Of a DNA stretch of 64,000 bases, positions 54,736 through 62,634 are shown piece by piece. Under the pieces are notes generated by a model. The model was not told the DNA's origin. It did not search any database and saw only the letters and a list, made by a program, of their open reading frames with translations. Source of the DNA: Nocardioides sp. Root122. Lineage in GTDB: Bacteria > Actinomycetota > Actinomycetes > Propionibacteriales > Nocardioidaceae. A program made the translations under genes and the position numbers. The stretch lies in contig NZ_LMDE01000001.1 of NCBI RefSeq assembly GCF_001425025.1, positions 106,751 through 170,750 on the forward strand. The letters run 5' to 3'. Each line of letters opens with the position of its first letter. The stretch's first letter is position 1.

Positions 54736-55581
54736 TCAGCGGCTCAGGTCCACGTCGGCAGCCACCGCCTCCGCGTCGAGGGCGCCGGTGAGCAGCCGCT
54801 CGAGGTCGGCCAGCGCGGACACGGCGTCACGCCGTGCCCGGCGGCTGCTGGTGCCCGGCGCGGCGGGGTCCGCCGGCGAGGGCGTCGCGGGTGACGCAGT
54901 CGGTGTCGGCTGCTGGGTCGGCGACGGGTCGGTGGGCGGCGTCGGTTCCGTCGTCTGCGTCGGTTCCGGCGTGGGACTCGGCGGCTGCGGCTCCGCAGGG
55001 CCGACCCACGCGCGGAGGACCGCCGCCTGCTCGTCGAACCAGGACCGCAGGCCGGCCAGCTCGCCCGCGCCCATCGGCTCGGCGTCGTCGGCGACGAGCA
55101 CGACCTGGAACGCGAGCGCCGACGTACGACACCCCTCGCACGCCGCCGTCACCGACAGCGCCCGGTTGTCGGGGACGGTCGTCGGCCGCCCGCGCAGCAC
55201 CACGACCTGCACCGACAGCGCGGTGCCGGTGCAGCGGACGCACCCCTGCGCCCAGGCGGTCGCGACGTTGTCGAGGCGTGCCAGACGGGCCCGGCCGGCG
55301 TAGACGACCTGCAGCGTGGTGCTCTCGCCGGCGCAGCCGTCGCAGGTGGCCGAGGTGATCGCCGCGGCGTCGGCGGAGACGTCGGTGCCGCGCAACCAGC
55401 CGCGCCCCTCGTAGGCGCGGTCCACGACGGTCGGCACCGCGACCGACGGGTGGGCGCTCGACAGGAGGTCGACGGCGCCGATCCGGCCGTCCGGGTGGGC
55501 CGCGGGCGACGACCCGCCGATCGTCGCCACGAGGACGACGGCGGTCGTGACGGCCGCGAGCACCACGCTCCGCGGGTTCAC
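54736..55581 (-). CDS. Secreted or membrane-anchored protein with three CxxC repeats
   Basis: The 281-residue product has a signal/anchor helix near the N-terminus (VVLAAVTTAVVLVATIGG). Residues about 75-195 hold three similar units: CDGCAGESTTLQVVY, CVRCTGTALSVQVVV and CEGCRTSALAFQVVL. Each is a CxxC pair followed by a strand, which suggests disulfide-stabilised or redox-active repeats on the outside. The C-terminal part is a Pro/Thr/Ser stalk and a helical end. The GTG at 55581 overlaps the stop of the M50-MinD gene (GTGA). Its job in the peptide system is unknown; oxidation or binding of the peptides is possible. Confidence 0.65.
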   Translation of the reverse strand: MNPRSVVLAAVTTAVVLVATIGGSSPAAHPDGRIGAVDLLSSAHPSVAVPTVVDRAYEGRGWLRGTDVSADAAAITSATCDGCAGESTTLQVVYAGRARLARLDNVATAWAQGCVRCTGTALSVQVVVLRGRPTTVPDNRALSVTAACEGCRTSALAFQVVLVADDAEPMGAGELAGLRSWFDEQAAVLRAWVGPAEPQPPSPTPEPTQTTEPTPPTDPSPTQQPTPTASPATPSPADPAAPGTSSRRARRDAVSALADLERLLTGALDAEAVAADVDLSR

Positions 55582-57899
55582 GGTCGCGCTCCCATCCGGA
55601 CGAAGTTGTCGGCGACCGCGGCGGCGATGTCGACGAGGCTGTCCCGCGTCGTGCGGTGCAGGGAGGACATGTCGGTCAGGGCTCCTTGCTCGAGGGCGCC
55701 GTCCCACGGGACGGTGACCACGCGTTGGCAGCGCTTCTCGAAGTGGCGCCGCATCTTCTCGGGGGGCGCAGCGCCGTGGCGTTGCGCGTTGACGACGACG
55801 ACGGCCCTCGAGACCAGGTCGCCGAAGCCGTGCTCGTCCATCCAGTCCAGGGTCAGTGCGCCGGCACGTCCACCGTCCAGCCCGGCGCGTACGACGAGCA
55901 CCACCTGGTCGGCCTCGCTGAGCAACCCCTGGTTGGCGCTGTCGAGGATCCCGGTGCCCGTGTCGAGCAGGATCAGGTTGTAGAAGTGGTCGAGCAGCCC
56001 GACGAGGCGGTGGTAGTCGTCGCGGGCCAGGGCCATCTGGATCCGTGGGTCGTCGTCGGACGCCAGCACCTCGAGTCGGGACTCGATCGCCTGGGAGGTG
56101 TAGCCGCGCAGCGCGGCGTAGCTGGTGATGTCGTCGAGGTCGCGGAGGACGTGGGTGATGTTCATGTCGTGCGGCGGCGCGACCCGGTGGGCGAGGTTGC
56201 CCGCGTCCGGGTTGGCGTCGACGGCGATGACGCGGTCACCGCGCAGCATCGCGAACGTGCTGCCCAGGGCGAGGGTGATGGTGGTCTTGCCGACGCCGCC
56301 CTTGCGGCTCAGCACCACCACCCGCCGGGACCCCTCGATGGGCGTGCGCAGCCGCCGCTCGAGCTCCTGGCGCCGCTGCTCGGTGGGGCTCGGGCCGGGG
56401 TTCACCGCGTGTCCGCTGCCCTCGTACACCGCCCGGCGCCAGCCGTGCCGCGGCGGCGGGACGCGCGGGGCGTACATCACCGCGTCGGTGAAGTCGGCGG
56501 CCGAGAGCACGGGCGGCTCGGCGACGGGCGGCTGGTCGAAGGTGTCCATGCGTCGCTCCTCGGTGCGCAGGCGCGCGGCGGCCTGGATCTGGAGGTGGCG
56601 CCGGACGAGGGTGGCCAGTGTCGTGGCCAGGCGCCACACCATGACGGCGACGCCGACCAGCGGCACGAGCAGGAGGGTGATCGAGACGACCGCCAGCGCC
56701 ATCGCCGGCCAGTCGCGTCGTTGCCAGGCGAGGTCGAAGACCAGCTGCTGCAGCCGGATCCCCTCCCGGCCGTGGCCGACGAACTGGGGCAGGGCCCACA
56801 CGAACCACACCACCGCGACGGCCAGCAGCGGCACGACCATCAGCACCCAGGCGGTCACGAAGCGCCGCGCCCCCGGCCGCAGCTCGCTGACCCGGGGGTC
56901 GACCGGTCGACCGGGCCGCAGGCTGCGCAGCACGGGACCGACGCGGGAGAACAGGTCCGGCACACCGGCGAGGTCGGAGAGGATGAAGTAGCCGTCGAAT
57001 CGCACGACCGGGATCAGCTGCTGCAGCATCTGCAGCTGCAGAGCGAAGGCGGTCAGCAGCAGCAGCCCACTGCCGGTCGCCAGGTAGCCCGCGACCAGCG
57101 CGAGCACCGTCAGCACGTTGAAGTGGAGGCCGCCGAGATCGGTGCGGACGCGTCCGGCGCGACCGAGCCGGTAGGAGTCGGTCACGTCGGTGTAGAAGGC
57201 CGGGAAGACCAGGTACACGCCCACGCCGATCTCGCCCGGGTCGGCGCCGCCGTAGCAGCAGGCAGCGGCGTGCCCCGTCTCGTGCACGACGGCCGCGCAG
57301 ATGAGCAGGGCGTAGATCAGCAGTGCGGTGGTCGGGGTGGCGAACACCTCGGAGACCGCCTGCCAGAACCCGCCGCCGGTCACGAGCAGGACGTCCGCGG
57401 CGACGAGGGTGACAAGCGCGGCCACCACGACCGGCGGCCAGAAGAGGGGCGCGAGCAGGCCGGCCAGCACGCGCACACGACGAGCCGGCACCAGCGTGGC
57501 CTTGAGGGTCAACGACAGCAGGGGCCGCGCCTTCATCGGGCGCTCCGGCTCCTCGGCCTCGTCGGCGACGACCAGGCCCAGCGGCTCGAGCCGGGTGGTG
57601 ATGAGGTGCTCGACCCCCTCGACGGTCAGCGTCCGGCCGTACGCCGTGCTCACCGCGTCGGCGAGCTCGGCGGAGCCGCGTGGCGGCTCGGAGTGGACGA
57701 CGACCAGGTGGAGGAGCTCGGAGAGCTGGACCACCTGGTCGTCGATCCTCCGGACCAGGTAGGCCGGGTCGCGCAGACCCGACCCCTGGACCGGCCCCAG
57801 GAACTGCAGGCCCAGGGCCCGTCGCCATCGCGGCCCTGTGGCTCCCGATGGGACGTCCGTGTCGGTGGCGTGCTGAGGTGCAGTCCGGGTGTGGTTCAT
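55578..57899 (-). CDS. Fusion of M50/YydH-like membrane metalloprotease and MinD/ParA-like ATPase
   Basis: The 773 residues contain two recognisable parts. Residues about 1-480 are membrane-embedded, with about six to nine hydrophobic helices, the zinc motif HETGH (206-210) and VRFDGYFILSDL (about 298), matching the FDGY motif of YydH-like peptide zinc metalloproteases. Residues about 525-773 are a cytoplasmic ATPase with deviant Walker A SRKGGVGKTT (about 530-539), then VIAVDANPDAG and LLDTGTGI. GGGAGT-type spacing is weak at ATG 57899; longer in-frame readings run through the peptide genes and are rejected. A MinD-like energy or positioning domain on a site-2-type protease is unusual. It is presumed to process or export the two peptides encoded next to it. 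Confidence 0.75.
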   Translation of the reverse strand: MNHTRTAPQHATDTDVPSGATGPRWRRALGLQFLGPVQGSGLRDPAYLVRRIDDQVVQLSELLHLVVVHSEPPRGSAELADAVSTAYGRTLTVEGVEHLITTRLEPLGLVVADEAEEPERPMKARPLLSLTLKATLVPARRVRVLAGLLAPLFWPPVVVAALVTLVAADVLLVTGGGFWQAVSEVFATPTTALLIYALLICAAVVHETGHAAACCYGGADPGEIGVGVYLVFPAFYTDVTDSYRLGRAGRVRTDLGGLHFNVLTVLALVAGYLATGSGLLLLTAFALQLQMLQQLIPVVRFDGYFILSDLAGVPDLFSRVGPVLRSLRPGRPVDPRVSELRPGARRFVTAWVLMVVPLLAVAVVWFVWALPQFVGHGREGIRLQQLVFDLAWQRRDWPAMALAVVSITLLLVPLVGVAVMVWRLATTLATLVRRHLQIQAAARLRTEERRMDTFDQPPVAEPPVLSAADFTDAVMYAPRVPPPRHGWRRAVYEGSGHAVNPGPSPTEQRRQELERRLRTPIEGSRRVVVLSRKGGVGKTTITLALGSTFAMLRGDRVIAVDANPDAGNLAHRVAPPHDMNITHVLRDLDDITSYAALRGYTSQAIESRLEVLASDDDPRIQMALARDDYHRLVGLLDHFYNLILLDTGTGILDSANQGLLSEADQVVLVVRAGLDGGRAGALTLDWMDEHGFGDLVSRAVVVVNAQRHGAAPPEKMRRHFEKRCQRVVTVPWDGALEQGALTDMSSLHRTTRDSLVDIAAAVADNFVRMGARP

Positions 57900-57973
57900 C
57901 GCTCTGGTGTGCTCTGGAGGTCGAGGTGAGGACGGCGGCTGCGCCAGAGCAACACAGCCGCCGCCTGATCGGG

Positions 57974-58186
57974 TCACGGCATCTGGATCGAGCCGAGGTA
58001 CTGCATGGCCAGGGCGTTCGCCTGGGAGTTGATCGTGGCGGCGTTCACCGAGATGGCGAGGTTGACGCCGATGACGTTGGCGACGTTGATGCATGCGAAC
58101 TGGCAGCTCATCGTCTCCCGCAGTGGCAGTGCGGTGGCCACCTCGGCATCGAGGTCGGCCACGGTGAGCACTGGTCGTCGGATCAT
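57974..58186 (-). CDS. Candidate precursor peptide A, 70 residues
   Basis: AGGAAGGGGGTGA precedes the ATG at 58186. The peptide starts VLTVADLDAEVATALPLRETMS, a hydrophilic leader-like part ending near LPLRET. It continues with a hydrophobic, Ala/Asn/Ser-rich core that has two cysteines (CQFAC). The C-terminal NLAISVNAATINSQANALAMQ aligns with that of peptide B. No signal peptide is present. The conserved leader with a variable core is the pattern of ribosomal peptide precursors or two-component secreted peptides; the modification, if any, is not visible. Confidence 0.65.
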   Translation of the reverse strand: MIRRPVLTVADLDAEVATALPLRETMSCQFACINVANVIGVNLAISVNAATINSQANALAMQYLGSIQMP

Positions 58187-58277
58187 TCCGGTTCACCCCC
58201 TTCCTGGTGTCGGAACCGGCCCGCGAGGACCGGAGCGGCGCGCGTGGCCCCCCGCGGTGGGGCCACGGCGTGGAGCA

Positions 58278-58481
58278 TCAGCCCTGCGTGACGACGACCG
58301 TCTGCACGGCGGCGCTGCTGGCCATCGAGGCCAGCGACGCGGCGTTGAGGGCCAGCGACGAGTTGCTCGCGTAGATGGCCGCCCAGTTCTGGTTGCCGAA
58401 GCCGAAGGTGAGCGTCTCCCGGACCGGGAGCAGCTCGGTGTGCTCGGACTCGAGCTCGGCGATGGAAAGTACGTTGCGCAT
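58278..58481 (-). CDS. Candidate precursor peptide B, 67 residues
   Basis: AAGGGGGGAGGTGA, nearly the same as for peptide A, lies upstream of the ATG at 58481. The N-terminus VLSIAELESEHTELLPVRETLT parallels peptide A (VLTVADLDAE...LPLRETMS). The core is FGFGNQNWAAIYASNSS and then an Ala/Ser-rich, nearly repetitive end (LALNAASLASMASSAAVQ). It has no cysteine. Peptide B is probably first in the transcript, followed by A, the M50-MinD fusion and the CxxC protein. Confidence 0.65.
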   Translation of the reverse strand: MRNVLSIAELESEHTELLPVRETLTFGFGNQNWAAIYASNSSLALNAASLASMASSAAVQTVVVTQG

Positions 58482-58632
58482 GGTGATTCACCTCCCCCCT
58501 TGTGCGCTCTGCGTGCCGAGAGTGGACGCGCACCGCCGTGACTTCTGCGTGACCCGGACGTGACGAGGCCTCTGCGTGGTCCTCGCGGTCTAGACAGAGC
58601 CACGAATTTTGGGGATGTTGCGTCGGCCCCTT

Positions 58633-58650
58633 CTCACCCGTGAGGGTGAG
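58633..58650. promoter_or_regulatory. Palindrome CTCACCC-gtga-GGGTGAG in the divergent intergenic region
   Basis: Perfect 7-bp arms with a 4-bp spacer lie in the 271-bp space between peptide B and the SARP gene. It may be an operator or the base of an RNA hairpin. Confidence 0.45.
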
Positions 58651-58709
58651 GAGCACCCTGCGAAGGGTAAAGAGATCAGACCCCCGCCCCGACTGACCTC
58701 GCGCGTTCC

Positions 58710-58735
58710 ATGCCAATCCTTCATGGCAATCCTTC
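58710..58735 (+). promoter_or_regulatory. Tandem 13-bp direct repeat upstream of SARP gene
   Basis: ATGCCAATCCTTC (58710-58722) is followed directly by ATGGCAATCCTTC (58723-58735), with one mismatch. SARP regulators bind direct repeats, usually of 11-bp period near a -35 element, so this could be its own site. Confidence 0.45.
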
Positions 58736-58752
58736 GGGGGAGGTGTCGTCCC

Positions 58753-60363
58753 GTGTCCGAGCACAGCGCCGTCGCTGTCGCCTCCGCGCGCCTGCGGCTC
58801 CTGGGCGGTTGGCAGCTCGTCGTCGACGGTGTCGGGATCGACCTCGGTCACCGGGAGCAGCGCCTGGTGACCCTGCTCGGCCTCGACGACCCGGGCTCCC
58901 GTGCGCAGGTGGCGAGCATCCTGTGGCCGGACAGCACCGACGAGCACGCCCTCGGCAGCCTGCGCCGGGCGGTCTGGCAGTGCCAGCGGAAGTGCCCCGG
59001 GGTGCTGAGCCCCAGCAGGTCCTCCCTCGTGCTGGCCGATGAGATCCGCGTGGACGTCGACGACCTGCGCCGCACGGCCGGGCTCACGGAGCTGCCGATG
59101 GACCGCGACGTGGCGCGCGAGCTGCTCGACGCGCTCTGCGGTCCCGAGCTGCTTCCGGGGTGGTACGACGACTGGGTGACGGAGGAGCGGTCGCGTCTCG
59201 CACAGCTCCGGGTCGAGGCGCTCGAGCGGATCGCCCGGCACGGCCTCGCCAGTGGCGACCACGCCCTCGCGGTCGAAGCCGCCTCCGCCGCCAGCGGGAT
59301 CGAGCCGTTGCGCGAGTCGGCGCGGGAGCTGTCGATCCGTGGCCACCTCGGCCTCGGTGACGCTGCCGGCGCGCGGCGCGAGCTCCACCGCTACCGCGAC
59401 GTGCTCGAGGAGGAGCTCGGCGTCGCCCCGTCGGCGAGGGTGCAGTCCTTGGTGGAGGACCCGGCGAGGGACCCCGTGAAGGACCCCGTGAAGGACCCCG
59501 TGAAGGACCCGGTGGAGGAACCGGTGGAGGACCCGGTGGAGGAGCCGGTGGCGGTGCCTCACCAGCGGGTCGCGCCGGTCGACGACCGAGGTCCTCGTCC
59601 GCGACCGGAGCCGCCGGTGGTGCCGCCGGTGCAGGACCTTGTCGACTTCTTGGGCGAGGACCACCACGGCTCGGGGCTGCGGCGTGCCGGCGTCGCGCTC
59701 GTCGGCGCCGCGGGGCTGGCGCTGGCCGTCTCGCTGGCCGTGGCAGTCACCGGGCCGGACCGGTCGCCGGAGGCCACGCGTGACCCCGGCGCCGAGCGGG
59801 TGGTCGCGACCCGCACGCCCACCCCGGCCGCCACCCCTGGCGTGAGCCGCACCGTGCGGGTACGGACCGTCCGCACCGCGGCCGGGTCGGCGGTCTTCGC
59901 GGTGCGCGCGACGCGGCGTCCCGCGGCGGTACGACTCGTGGTGCGCGGCCCCGCCGGCCTGCGCGTCGTACGCCATCTCGTGATCCGTGCCGCCGACGGC
60001 CGCCAGGTGGTGGTCGCCGGCCTCGACGCGGGGACCTATCAGTGGTCGGCGACCTCGGAGTCGGCGAGCGGCGTGCAGGGACAGGTCTCCGTGACCCCGC
60101 CGCCTCCCGTGACCACCACCACCGACGCGGTCACGGTGGCCCAGTCGCCGTCCCAGGAGTCGGCCCAGGAGTCGCCGCCCACACCGAGCCCTACGCCGAC
60201 CCCCACGCCGACCCCCACCCCGAGCCCCACGCCGACCCCCACGCCGAGCCCCACGCCGAGCCCGACCCCGAGCCCCACGCCGAGCCCCAGCCGGCCCCCG
60301 ACGGCCAGGCCGACCGGGACGCCCACGGACCCGGGGACCGTGGCGCCGACACCGGTGGGCTGA
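58753..60363 (+). CDS. Membrane-anchored SARP/BTAD regulator with extracytoplasmic stalk
   Basis: The protein has 536 residues. The first about 230 are a SARP: winged helix (LLGGWQLVVDGVGIDLGHRE, ILWPDSTDEHALGSLRRAVW) plus BTAD helices (GWYDDWVTEERSRLAQLRVE). A charged linker of DPVK/EPVE units (about 236-266) leads to one membrane helix (VALVGAAGLALAVSLAVAVTG, about 312-332). An outside beta-type domain (about 355-455) and a Pro/Thr/Ser stalk at the very end (about 476-519) follow. A DNA-binding domain tied to the membrane would sense outside signals, like ToxR/CadC. GTG 58753, 9 bp after GGAGG, is preferred over ATG 58723. Confidence 0.72.
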   Translation: MSEHSAVAVASARLRLLGGWQLVVDGVGIDLGHREQRLVTLLGLDDPGSRAQVASILWPDSTDEHALGSLRRAVWQCQRKCPGVLSPSRSSLVLADEIRVDVDDLRRTAGLTELPMDRDVARELLDALCGPELLPGWYDDWVTEERSRLAQLRVEALERIARHGLASGDHALAVEAASAASGIEPLRESARELSIRGHLGLGDAAGARRELHRYRDVLEEELGVAPSARVQSLVEDPARDPVKDPVKDPVKDPVEEPVEDPVEEPVAVPHQRVAPVDDRGPRPRPEPPVVPPVQDLVDFLGEDHHGSGLRRAGVALVGAAGLALAVSLAVAVTGPDRSPEATRDPGAERVVATRTPTPAATPGVSRTVRVRTVRTAAGSAVFAVRATRRPAAVRLVVRGPAGLRVVRHLVIRAADGRQVVVAGLDAGTYQWSATSESASGVQGQVSVTPPPPVTTTTDAVTVAQSPSQESAQESPPTPSPTPTPTPTPTPSPTPTPTPSPTPSPTPSPTPSPSRPPTARPTGTPTDPGTVAPTPVG

Positions 60364-60373
60364 GGAGGTCGCC

Positions 60374-61915
60374 ATGTCCCGCACCGCGCACGGTGGCAAC
60401 GGTCACGTCGTTCACCGCAGCCGCCACTGGCGGCGCCGCCTCGCTGCGCTGCTCCTCGTCGGCGGTGGCCTCGCCGGCGCGACCGGCGCAGCGGTCGCCG
60501 CGGGGGACGACGCGCCCCAGCGCTGGTCCGGCTACGTCATCCCGAGCACCGGCGACGCCGCGGGCGGTTGGATCGGGGGCTACCGGGTGGGCCACGCGGA
60601 GCTCTACCTGACGACGCCGACGCGGCGCCCGAACCGCGCCGGCTTCGAGTCACCGCAGCCGGTCACCGACCTCGCGGGCCGAGGTGCCTCGCCGGGCGAG
60701 ACGGCGCGGGCGGCGTGGATCCTGTCCAAGTACGGCGCCTACCGCGATGCCACGCAGTCGGCGGCCGTCGACGCGACGGCCTACCACCTGCTGGTCGGGG
60801 GCGCCTGGCGCATCGACGGGCGGCAGGGCGTGCGGCGCATCCGGCAGTCCGGCAACGGGCCGGCGGTGAGGAGGTTCGCGCGGATCATGCTGCGCCAGTC
60901 ACGGCTCAGCGCCGGCGCCTACGCCGCCCACCTCTCCGTCGCGGGCGCGGACGTGGGCGGGAGCGTGGCGGTCACGCTGAGCGTGCGGGACGGTCACGGA
61001 AGGCCGGCGGCCGGGCTGCCGGTCACGCTGCGGATGGCGGGCGGCGACCCCCGCGAGGCGGTCACGGGGGACGACGGCCAGGCGGTGGCACGGTTCCCCG
61101 CCGACGCCCGCGGCTGGCAGGACGTGACGGCCACGGTCGGGCACGTGCCCGAGCACCGGCTGGTGGTCTGGCGCCCGCAGCGTCGACACCAGGCGGCCGC
61201 CGTGGAGGGTGGCGTGACCCGCACGCTGGTCGAGTCGACGTACGCCGCGGTCCGCGGTCAGCAGACCGTCTCGCTCGCCGCCGACCCGGCGCAGCTGGTG
61301 GTCGGCTCGCCCGCGCGCGTGGTGGCGACCGTCGCGGGCGACCCGGTGCGGCGGACGGCCACGGCGGCACTGCACGGGCCGTTCGCGGCCGCGGGGGCGG
61401 CGAGCTGCGCCGGCCCGACGGCGGGCCAGGTCACGGCCCCGGTCGCCGGCAGCGGGACGTACGCCCTCCCCGCCCTGAGCCCGGCGGCGGGCTACTTCGT
61501 CTGGCAGGTCACGGTCGACGGCACCGAGACCAACGCGCCGGTGGCGGCCTGCGGAGCGCCCGTGAAGGTGCGCGGTCGGGCCACCACCAGCATCGCCACC
61601 GACGCCGACGTGCTGCCGGTCGGCGAGCTCGGCGCGACGGCCGACGTCGCCGGTCTGCCCTTCGCCGACCAGGTCACGCTGACTGCGACGCTGGCCGGGC
61701 CGTACGCGCGCCCGATCGACGCGATCCACGACGGCTGCGCGACCGTCGTCGGCGAGGCGACCCGCACGCGCGTCGGCAACGGCACGGCCCACGTGACCGT
61801 CGCCGTGACCCAGCCGGGGTGGTACGCCTGGCAGGTCCAGGCCGCGCCCGGCGACCTCTGGCTCGGCGCGCGCTCCGGGTGCGGAGCGTCGAGCAGCCTG
61901 GTCGGAGTGCAGTAA
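60374..61915 (+). CDS. Secreted protein with thioester-domain-like region and Ig-like repeats
   Basis: The 513 residues start with a signal peptide carrying Arg-rich RHWRRRLAALLLVGGGLAGATGA. Region about 45-165 (YVIPSTGDAAGGWIGGYRVG, ARAAWILSKYG, DATQSAAVDATAYHLLVGG) resembles the surface thioester (TED) adhesin domain. The Cys and Gln that form the thioester are missing at the expected places. Three beta-sandwich repeats of about 100 residues follow, two or three of them with paired cysteines. There is no LPXTG anchor. TGAGGAGGTCGCC precedes the ATG, overlapping the SARP stop, so regulator and surface protein are co-expressed. Confidence 0.6.
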   Translation: MSRTAHGGNGHVVHRSRHWRRRLAALLLVGGGLAGATGAAVAAGDDAPQRWSGYVIPSTGDAAGGWIGGYRVGHAELYLTTPTRRPNRAGFESPQPVTDLAGRGASPGETARAAWILSKYGAYRDATQSAAVDATAYHLLVGGAWRIDGRQGVRRIRQSGNGPAVRRFARIMLRQSRLSAGAYAAHLSVAGADVGGSVAVTLSVRDGHGRPAAGLPVTLRMAGGDPREAVTGDDGQAVARFPADARGWQDVTATVGHVPEHRLVVWRPQRRHQAAAVEGGVTRTLVESTYAAVRGQQTVSLAADPAQLVVGSPARVVATVAGDPVRRTATAALHGPFAAAGAASCAGPTAGQVTAPVAGSGTYALPALSPAAGYFVWQVTVDGTETNAPVAACGAPVKVRGRATTSIATDADVLPVGELGATADVAGLPFADQVTLTATLAGPYARPIDAIHDGCATVVGEATRTRVGNGTAHVTVAVTQPGWYAWQVQAAPGDLWLGARSGCGASSSLVGVQ

Positions 61916-61916
61916 A

Positions 61917-61930
61917 AGTCAGGCTTGACT
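61917..61930. promoter_or_regulatory. Palindrome AGTCA-ggct-TGACT upstream of tetR
   Basis: Perfect 5-bp arms with a 4-bp spacer lie 30 bp upstream of the TetR-family start. It is a candidate autoregulatory site. Confidence 0.4.
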
Positions 61931-61959
61931 GTTTGTTTGTGGCACGGCAGGCTGTGCGC

Positions 61960-62634
61960 ATGTCCTCGTCCTCGCCTGCGCAGCCCCGCGTGCCGCAGGC
62001 CGACCGCAGCCGGGCGATGCGCGCCCGACTGCTCGAGGCCACCGTCGAGCTGCTGGTCGAGCGCGGCTTCGCCGGGACGTCGACGACGCTCGTCTCCGAG
62101 CGGGCAGGGGTGAGCAGGGGAGCGCAGCTGCACCACTTCCCGACGAAGAACGACCTCGTCGTGGCGGCGGTCGAGCACCTCACCGAGCGCCGCGGCGCCG
62201 AGCTCGCTGAAGCCTTCGACCGGCTGAGTGCAGAGCCGGTGGCAACCGCCACGGGGCGCCGCACTCGACTCCGCCAGGTGCTGGAGATGCTCGGCGACCA
62301 CTTTGCCTCCCCGGTCTTCGCGGCGGCGCTGGAGCTGTGGGTCGCGGCACGCACCGACGAGGCGCTGCTCGCCGCGGTCGCGCCGCTCGAGCAGCGGGTC
62401 GGCCGCGAGGCGCACCGGTTGACCGTCGCCGCGCTGGGCGCCGACGAGTCGCGCCCGGGCGTCCGCGAGCTGGTGCAGGCCACCCTCGACCTGGTCCGCG
62501 GGCTGGGCCTGGCCTCGACGTTCTCCGACGACTCGGCACGCCGGCGCCGGATCCTGCGCGAGTGGGCCGACGTGCTGGACCGCGAGATGAGCCGCGGAGC
62601 AGGCCCAGAGACCATCGAGAAGGAGACGACGTGA
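61960..62634 (+). CDS. TetR/AcrR-family transcriptional regulator
   Basis: The 224-residue protein has RLLEATVELLVERGFAGTST followed by a TetR helix-turn-helix (LVSERAGVSRGAQLHHFPTK) and a helical ligand domain. The ATG at 61960 has a weak ribosome-binding site. It overlaps the next gene as GTGA and heads a three-gene operon with a TIGR03084-like protein and AtuA, so it likely controls terpenoid or branched acyl catabolism. Confidence 0.87.
   Translation: MSSSSPAQPRVPQADRSRAMRARLLEATVELLVERGFAGTSTTLVSERAGVSRGAQLHHFPTKNDLVVAAVEHLTERRGAELAEAFDRLSAEPVATATGRRTRLRQVLEMLGDHFASPVFAAALELWVAARTDEALLAAVAPLEQRVGREAHRLTVAALGADESRPGVRELVQATLDLVRGLGLASTFSDDSARRRRILREWADVLDREMSRGAGPETIEKETT

Noticed and set aside
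57900..58196. N-terminal extension of the M50-MinD protein through peptide A
   Set aside because: It is Arg/His-rich shadow sequence that overlaps a peptide gene with a strong ribosome-binding site. ATG 57899 begins the family-like part.
54736..58481. Classical lanthipeptide or lasso peptide cluster
   Set aside because: No LanM/LanC, cyclase, radical SAM, YcaO or transglutaminase-like enzyme is present, so only a generic peptide-system label is supported.
60179..60300. Possible CRISPR or minisatellite
   Set aside because: It is the in-frame Pro/Thr/Ser stalk of the SARP protein; units are 6-12 bp with no spacers.
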